A stretch of 64,000 nucleotides of DNA, from the NCBI GenBank assembly GCA_917880885.1, contig OU862910.1, positions 17,186,710-17,250,709 of the forward strand, written 5' to 3'. This document shows, in pieces, positions 60,701 to 64,000 of this stretch. How positions within the stretch are numbered: position 1 is the stretch's first letter; each line of letters starts with the position of its first letter. Position numbers and translations under genes: made by a program. Source of the DNA: Limnephilus marmoratus (Eukaryota > Arthropoda > Insecta > Trichoptera > Limnephilidae). A model generated the notes under the pieces. That model was given only the letters and a program-made list of their open reading frames with translations, was not told the DNA's origin and searched no databases.

Positions 60701-61974
60701 TGATTGTAAATGCTGGTCTCGCCAGTCGCCAGAGTGATGCTGAGAGTATCTTCCAACTAAGAAGGAGTTGTAAACATATGTACTACAAATTTAACTCAAA
60801 ATAAATAATTTTAGCTTCATTTGCCCACGCTGTTACGCTCTGTTACGGAGACAAGGAACTGTTTTCCTACGGATGTCGTCGAAATGCGATTAACTCACGT
60901 AACCTATCCCATACCCATATATACATTACCTATCTAAGATCAGAACTTGATAAAAAATTGAAATTTAATGAATTATTCAAATTCGGTGAAACACCTGGCC
61001 GAAAGCCCCATCATACTTTTCATATAATAAGGAACAACTTTCATTCAAAAGTTAGATCAGGATTTTTTAACATTTTCATACCCCTAAAGTTTCATAATAT
61101 ACATATTTCGCGGTATGAGCGTGAACCACATTACACAGCAGTGAAAACAATGATATCACCAGAGATCTCTCTTGTCAAAGAAAGAGATCACAAACGACGC
61201 AAGCCATACTGGTTATACGGTTAACTGAACACCGTAGGAAACCTATAGATTTCAATCTGTTCCATTTGCAATAAGACTTGTTTGTAGAGATTATACAATA
61301 TACCCTCGCGATGGAAGACTCAAAGCTGTGCCGAAATAACGACCACTCGAATAAACTCAACCATCGAGAGGTCCTGCAAAGGGAAGAGATTTCAATAATG
61401 GGTGTTTCCGGAATCTGGATGGGGTATTGTATCGAGCGCTCCCCCTAACCATTACTGTAATCTTAAAATCAGCCTGATATATTTAAAGCATTTTTGTAGT
61501 CTACATCGCTGGGCAATGATTCCAACGGGCACTACGTCAAGTTTATCTGAAAATCTGTGTCGGAGCAAATTGAGAAGCATGCTTTAAAATGTCTAATTAC
61601 GGTATCAAGTATATGTTCCAAAGACCGCTCTCTCAAAGTAAAAGATTTGCAATAAATTGCTCACAGTTAAATATCCCCGAAAAAATGTAAATATGTATTA
61701 CAAAATATTTTTACGGTTGTAGTTTGATTTGAAGATATCGAAGTGCATATACGAGTATAATAAATTGTTAAATTAGTGTTGGTTTCTAGGTAAATAGAGG
61801 TGAAATAAAACAATAACTTACGTTTTTATCCGTGACCCTAAGCATGAAGTATTTCCCCTTGGAGTAGAGTTTGGTGATGCGCGGCCAGTAGTAGCTGGCC
61901 ACTGCGCGCTTGTTGCGCAGCACCAGCACACCGCTGGGCGCCAGTCCCAGGAAGTACTCCACGCTGTCCTCGCC
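42510..61974 (-). CDS. FERM-domain (band 4.1 superfamily) protein, 3' twelve exons
   Basis: Exons 61822-61974, 54374-54495, 53792-53877, 53171-53237, 52726-52965, 52206-52361, 50518-50703, 48720-48899, 48351-48506, 45181-45408, 43886-44279 and 42510-42764 join with matching phases to 2223 bp (740 codons plus TAA). The product begins inside the FERM C-lobe (EDSVEYFLGLAPSGVLVLRN, YYWPRITKLYSKGKYF) and closes it with CRHLWHCCSEQHAFFRL. After that come Ser/Pro/Arg-rich linkers, a basic HRHRRHRKHRSRSRSPSES block and a conserved-looking ELVDTEGMSADQLREIPYTV segment, then a disordered tail. FERM C-lobes bind membrane lipids and tails of membrane proteins at the cell cortex. The YFLGLxPxGVLV and CxHLWxCxxExHAFFRL wording suggests the EPB41L4/EPB41L5 side of the superfamily, with FRMD proteins as alternatives. 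F1 and F2 lobes and the start codon are beyond 64 kb or missed. Confidence 0.9.
42857..43021. mobile_element. 165-bp MITE, family D
   Basis: Left end AGGGAACGTACCCATACTAC, right end its inverse; flanked by TA on the left and AA on the right. Internal G11 and G20 runs. It is the shortest and cleanest family D copy, in the last intron of the FERM gene. Confidence 0.8.
43886..44279 (-). CDS. FERM gene exon (Pro-rich)
   Basis: 394 bp; acceptor GTGTTGCAG, donor AAT|GTGAGT in phase 0. Encodes HLRPGAPYSHPPPPTPHSLS, SLRSLASVASVQSEGRATLN and PLYFVRGDASYAYN. G+C content is far above its surroundings. Confidence 0.9.
44269..44540. repeat. Duplication of the intron/exon boundary of the Pro-rich exon
   Basis: GTCACTCGATCTGCAACACA (44270) spans the acceptor; a copy with one change, GTCACTCGATTTGCAACACA, lies at 44482. 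The change destroys the AG, so the copy is a dead acceptor. GTGAATGAATTAC also recurs at 44341 and 44452. Confidence 0.65.
45181..45408 (-). CDS. FERM gene exon
   Basis: 228 bp, phase 2 at both ends. Encodes RLKDLTSKDVSPSVGGGLTG, then SASNSSSGELIASARVSHEH and LGADQDYAYSSE. Confidence 0.87.
45961..46074 (-). CDS. Candidate exon with ATG, low confidence
   Basis: Open for 38 codons from ATG (MYWEDSGLRKEETKHLPMRS to LLPAQYLE), ending at a donor CTCGAG|GTAACT in phase 0. It could be an alternative first exon feeding the phase-0 exon at 42764 or 37677. No family match. Confidence 0.2.
46241..47803. mobile_element. 1.56-kb element with 30-bp inverted ends and repeated GTAACC words
   Basis: CGTCGGCAGAAAGGCTAATT plus GACGTAACC at the left is matched in inverse at 47776-47803, and even the outer AAACATAT is shared. 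Inside, TGTAACCA-like words recur at about 46335, 46437, 46481, 46547, 46629, 47453 and 47529. No transposase is recognised. It lies in the intron between the 45181-45408 and 48351-48506 exons. Confidence 0.7.
48030..48262. repeat. Two tandem copies of a 130-bp unit with A-rich ends
   Basis: TACCATAATACGGGCATTTGCCTAG (paraphrased: ACCATAAYRYGGGCAYKTGC) followed by GGTRGTCGAA occurs at 48040 and 48165, each followed by AATAAAGAAWATTA and an A-run. It may be an old short retroposon duplicated in tandem. Confidence 0.5.
48351..48506 (-). CDS. FERM gene exon (Asn/Ser-rich)
   Basis: 156 bp, phase 2 at both ends; acceptor TTGTTCTAG. Encodes SGENPNDNEDPTKNYSKNSN and SIRSVSSTISSGRNSNSKTS. Confidence 0.87.
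48720..48899 (-). CDS. FERM gene exon with conserved-looking helical segment
   Basis: 180 bp, phase 2 at both ends. Encodes SRSRSPSESKSWLPTELKQH then LEWELVDTEGMSADQLREIP and YTVVQTSRARQLRLKSGKH. This is the least repetitive part of the tail and probably a short binding module. Confidence 0.9.
49016..49401. mobile_element. Tc1/mariner-type MITE
   Basis: Inverted ends CAAGGTGTCCGGAAACTCGT and ACGAGTTTCCGGACACGTTG, extending about 40 bp to GCGGGAAACTGG, flanked by TA (49014-49015 and 49402-49403). 386 bp, no transposase. In a FERM-gene intron. Confidence 0.85.
49580..50010. mobile_element. MITE with TTA target duplication
   Basis: GGGGCCGTTCAAGTATTACG at the left and CGGAATACTTGAATGCCCCC at the right are diverged inverses, flanked by TTA (49577-49579 and 50011-50013). 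GTTACGTAACG palindromes recur inside. The 3-bp TTA suggests a Harbinger-like system. Confidence 0.65.
50014..50268 (+). mobile_element. Helitron 3' part
   Basis: TTGCGGCAGGAAGGAAAGGC, a purine tract, and the end TTGCATGCATGCCGGGTACC then AGCTAG before a T. The 5' end is missing. Confidence 0.7.
50518..50703 (-). CDS. FERM gene exon
   Basis: 186 bp, phase 2 at both ends. Encodes EYELVESGGQWKEAQRKQAA, an Ala-rich stretch and RSSHRHRRHRKHR. The correct frame differs from the longest frame over this interval; phase matching decides it. Confidence 0.88.
   Translation of the reverse strand, partial: RIRVGGVRWAVEGSPAEAGGCGRGWGGAAGQRQASGHFHGAGGSLAGSAPLLTQASQAQET
51142..51272. mobile_element. 131-bp palindromic MITE
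   Basis: CTGTAAAAGCCCGTAA and TTACGGGCTTTTACAG are perfect inverses flanked by TA. The interior repeats TAAATCTTAG/CTAAGATTTA in alternating orientation. Nearly the whole element can fold. Confidence 0.85.
52206..52361 (-). CDS. FERM gene exon (Arg/Ser-rich)
   Basis: 156 bp, phase 2 at both ends. Encodes HRQRSRRTSDAESEVSRGSG, a RRRRRHRSRHKGKDS basic block and DETDSKHRSSSRRK. The start of intron downstream is GTATGATT, a weaker donor. Confidence 0.88.
52726..52965 (-). CDS. FERM gene exon (Ser/Pro/Arg-rich)
   Basis: 240 bp, phase 2 at both ends. Encodes ESPYRSTCSIPAALGSMRRS through RLRSSSIDSHSSNDSRSCR. Likely phosphorylated, disordered linker. Confidence 0.9.
53171..53237 (-). CDS. FERM gene micro-exon
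   Basis: 67 bp; acceptor CCTTTTTTCAG, donor GTAAGATA. Encodes STIEVRDSQDLKPISIPQPA in the only frame that matches both neighbours. Confidence 0.85.
53312..53745. repeat. Repeat B with inverted 3' ends
   Basis: The left 80 bp is the repeat B 3' end in minus orientation (ATGAGCTCCACACAGAAGGC, hairpin, CATCTTTGGGGATGCTGTGT). The rest is a plus-orientation body from GGTCTTGGTGGTCAATGCGT to GTGTGGAGCTAATGT plus an A-run. In a FERM-gene intron. Confidence 0.65.
53792..53877 (-). CDS. FERM gene exon
   Basis: 86 bp; acceptor CTGATTTTAG, donor GTAAGTAT. Encodes SVRQSGRSPPAFTRVPSRRL then MRRNLDSNQ. Confidence 0.88.
54090..54345. repeat. GAAA-type purine microsatellite
   Basis: About 250 bp of AAAGAAAG variants on the plus strand; on the gene strand it is a TTTC tract just downstream of the 54374 donor. 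Open frames over it are artefacts. Confidence 0.9.
54374..54495 (-). CDS. FERM gene exon: end of FERM C-lobe
   Basis: Acceptor TTGTTTGCAG, donor GTGAGCC. Encodes NEVSTYGFETPSRGACRHLW then CCSEQHAFFRLQPTPQQN, the diagnostic end of a FERM domain. A 250-bp pyrimidine tract (minus strand) starts 30 bp after its donor. Confidence 0.92.
55155..55255 (+). mobile_element. SINE 2 body, headless copy
   Basis: ATGTCCCAGAGGTGCCAATA to TTTCGCTAATATCCTCTTC; same body as the copy at 55515, without the tRNA-like head. Confidence 0.6.
55515..55672 (+). mobile_element. tRNA-derived SINE 2
   Basis: The head carries box A-like TTAGCTCAGTGGTCAGAG and box B-like GGTTTCATGTCCC with tRNA spacing, then the body GGTGCCAATATCTTTTT to GAGTTTCGCTAATATTGTC. 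Unrelated to SINE family A. In a FERM-gene intron, opposite to the gene. Confidence 0.7.
57880..58494 (+). pseudogene. LINE (non-LTR retrotransposon) 3' end with A-tail
   Basis: An open frame to TAA at 58415-58417 encodes the region just after the RT core: VIRSKLDYASGVWTPHQAKY, LEQIQKKFLRYVY, then LETRRYANLAILSFNIINN and a Cys end. RSKLDYAS-VW and LE-IQKKFLRY are typical of Jockey/I-like LINE proteins. A 22-base A-tail (58471-58494) ends it. 5'-truncated, as LINE copies usually are. Confidence 0.85.
58497..58690 (+). mobile_element. SINE family A body behind the LINE A-tail
   Basis: ACCACCATTCAGTATCGAAA to GGGACTCTTGTGCGGTATGC, starting two bases after the LINE A-run. Confidence 0.7.
58688..58762 (-). 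repeat. Repeat B 3' end
   Basis: TTTTTTTACATTCACTCCAC, GGAGGCCCTGAGGAGAATAA/TTCTTTCAGGGCCT. It directly abuts the SINE A copy. Confidence 0.65.
58763..60037. other. Intronic DNA, unassigned
   Basis: No gene or recognisable element; an apparent open frame at 58766-59068 overlaps an antisense one and has no support. Confidence 0.5.
60093..60124 (-). ncRNA. Hammerhead ribozyme-like motif, palindrome 1 minus strand
   Basis: The opposite arm read on the minus strand gives CTGAAGA, stem II GAAC-GGTT-GTTC, GAAA, ACCGGTC. Stem I shows two C-G pairs (CC before the core, GG after the cleavage site). Each strand of the palindrome thus carries a core. Confidence 0.5.
60137..60168 (+). ncRNA. Hammerhead ribozyme-like motif, palindrome 1 plus strand
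   Basis: CTGAAGA (core CUGANGA, 60137-60143), stem II GAAC-GGTC-GTTC (60146-60157) with an extra A-T pair and one bulged G, GAAA (60159-60162), then a self-complementary ACCGGT with C as residue 17, giving the GUC cleavage triplet. Stem III of this kind can only form between two molecules, as in the dimeric hammerheads of Penelope-like elements. Stem I pairing is weak here. Family knowledge: such motifs are known in Penelope-like elements and retrozymes. Confidence 0.55.
60461..60675. repeat. Palindrome 2 with hammerhead-like core
   Basis: Arms 60461-60556 and 60582-60675 (ACAATAAAAACACATATAAA, TTGTTGTAGACCACTTTTAT) are inverses with one small indel; the centre GAGAATATTATAACT/AGTTATAATATTCTC is itself palindromic. 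Only the core and the ACCACTTTTAT segment are shared with palindrome 1. Confidence 0.9.
60587..60618 (+). ncRNA. Hammerhead ribozyme-like motif, palindrome 2 plus strand
   Basis: CTGACGA, stem II GAAG-GGTG-CTTC, GAAA, ACCGGT with A as residue 17 (GUA triplet). The fourth stem II pair is G-C where palindrome 1 has C-G, a compensatory change. Stem I: CTC before the core pairs with GAG after the cleavage site. The minus-strand arm (60513-60545) has an insertion in the core and looks dead. Confidence 0.6.
60676..61821. other. Intronic DNA, unassigned
   Basis: No recognised exon or element; the open frame at 60958-61224 has no splice signals or family match. Confidence 0.45.
61822..61974 (-). CDS. 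FERM gene exon: start of FERM C-lobe
   Basis: 51 codons, phase 0 at both ends; acceptor TTGTTCCAG (61975), donor AAC|GTAAGT. Encodes GEDSVEYFLGLAPSGVLVLR to YFMLRVTDKN. A 7.3-kb intron separates it from the next exon. Confidence 0.92.
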
Positions 61975-62040
61975 CTGGAACAATAGCGAACAAGATATTG
62001 ACACCACGTATTAACACCTGAAGTCATCGTCACAGTCGTC

Positions 62041-62560
<520 letters not shown>

Positions 62561-62649
62561 TTTTGAGTTACATCGCTGAAAATAGGCCACCAGCAAACTG
62601 AATGTCTTCAAGTTTTCGAGTTCTTTCGAGTTAGCCCATTCACACACTG

Positions 62650-64000
62650 AATGATATCATCCACTCACACAATAAAAGTATATTATTATGCTATCTTACT
62701 GGTGTTTTTCTTCCAAAGATCATCCCTTTCAGCATCAACATTGGAAGCTCACATTGGTCACTTATTTGTAGAGTATATGAAGAAAGCAGTACTAAAATTC
62801 ATTACGAAGACCATCGGCTCCTTTCTGACATTAGTGTGGTTATCAAAACTCAACTTACAGATGGTTGCCAGAAAATGAATATTGCCAGACGAAGAGAATA
62901 CTGATTGCAATGCAATGCAGGTATGGATTATGCGAGGATTTAGCAAGTCTTGCGTAATATCATGATTGGGATGCCACATGCTCAGATATACCTAGCCCTT
63001 CAATGATATGATGTAAATAAAATTAGCCTCTAGTCTAGATTCTCATACGATGAATTACACCTGTCCAATATTCTGGAATACTCTTACGTCAGAAACACAT
63101 CCCAGCTGCATTCAATTCAGTGTACCACAAGGAAAATGCTTTATTTAGTTTGTTCGTTTTCCCAATCGCAGGAAACACCCTTTAAATTCATTTGAGGATA
63201 TTTATCCTCTCTACTGGAAATGTTTAGATAATTCGTAACATATCGCTAAGAAAACATCCTTTGAAGAAAACCTAATTATGAATAATTACAGGCTCGTGAT
63301 GGGTGGAATTTCAAGATAAATATGAGTGGCAGGACTTAATTACATTGTTATAGGTACAGAAAATAGGGTTAAAGCATTACCCCATTAGTCATAAGATCCA
63401 TTTTGTGAAACATCATCATTATAGAAGTTAAAAAACAAAACACATAAATTGCGCAAAGAAGACATTAAAGTAGATAATAATGTGCTTAATGCAGTATGTA
63501 ATTCCACCTCCGAACAATGCCCCACTGAAAGGAATAATATTCCTAACTGAAATGGACCATCGCAGAAAAGTATTCGTAAGACCGAGAGAAAGTTTTCCCG
63601 TAGAAAGGAGAAGTTCCATTTCCGCTGAAAAGAATGATTTAAATGACTTTGAATACAAACAGACTGCAGTATGTACGCATTGTGGACTTGTGTACTTGTG
63701 GGGTGCAGGAAAGTTCCAGTCAGATGGTAAGTTTGGTTTACTCTGAGCTGAATCTATTTTCTCGGGCGCATTGATTTGTTATTTTGTTAGTTTACTCTGC
63801 TGAAAGTCCTGAAAGGTTGGACAAAGTAAACAAAACTTCTGGGCGATATTGAAAAAGGAGCGTTGTTTAAGTTTAACATATTAAATTGGTTTTGCCATTC
63901 AGGTTGATAAAGCATATTGAATCCCTTCACTATTTTGACTAAAACGTTCGATTTGATGTAAAAAGCACAATGGGCCTGAAAGCAGTGTACAAAGAATGAA
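62650..64000. other. Upstream intron of the FERM gene, unassigned
   Basis: No F1 or F2 FERM exon was recognised. The plus-strand frame at 63480-63746 contains an exon-like block (63661-63726, between TACAAACAG and GTAAGTTT) but has no other support. Confidence 0.45.

Noticed and set aside
63480..63746. Exon-like block on the plus strand with a C-x-x-C pair and good splice borders
   Set aside because: Only one short block with no partner exon or family match, inside an intron of a minus-strand gene.

Overview
The window is a stretch of animal, almost certainly arthropod (probably insect), nuclear DNA. It is AT-rich, its genes are split by canonical GT-AG introns, and it is saturated with hAT, Harbinger, mariner, Helitron, DIRS, Penelope-like, LINE and SINE sequence. 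Nothing bacterial is present: no operons, CRISPR arrays or rRNA genes. The order of insect cannot be fixed from sequence alone.

Three host genes are supported, all on the minus strand. At the left edge is a zinc-finger protein of the ZNF532/ZNF592/ZNF687 type (exons 2063-2196 and 1903 to beyond base 1). Next is a complete HINT1 gene of three exons (17405 to 11934) encoding 127 residues. To the right is the 3' part of a large FERM-domain (band 4.1 superfamily) gene. Twelve exons between 61974 and 42510 join with consistent splice phases into 740 codons plus a stop; upstream exons lie beyond the window. The open frames of these exons, their splice sites and their phases were read directly.

Mobile DNA fills the rest. 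3-11 kb: a fold-back element, two hAT MITEs, a Penelope-like RT remnant, a Helitron, a tRNA-derived SINE body and a mariner with 41-bp inverted ends. 12-17 kb (HINT1 intron 2): a second, broken mariner, a 93-bp hAT MITE, two Helitrons and a dispersed repeat with a terminal hairpin. 17.8-28.7 kb: a run of neighbouring insertions with clean target duplications, namely a 178-bp hAT MITE, a 1.2-kb Harbinger element carrying three copies of a transposase exon, a 1.4-kb hAT and a 7.8-kb composite hAT holding SINEs, Helitrons and a remnant of a cysteine-rich transposon protein. 29-33.7 kb: a nearly intact DIRS-type tyrosine-recombinase retrotransposon. 34-42 kb: gene-poor DNA with nested MITEs. 42.5-62 kb: the FERM gene, whose introns carry MITEs, SINEs, a LINE tail and two perfect fold-backs.

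The most unusual signal is at 60.0-60.7 kb. Two unrelated-length palindromes each carry a sequence matching the conserved core of minimal, dimer-forming hammerhead ribozymes. The copies show a compensatory base-pair change in stem II, and one palindrome carries the core on both strands. Other points worth checking are the Harbinger element with multiplied exons, the single in-frame stop and missing histidine in the DIRS element, the frame-neutral cassette exons of the FERM gene, and the recurrent hairpin repeat.
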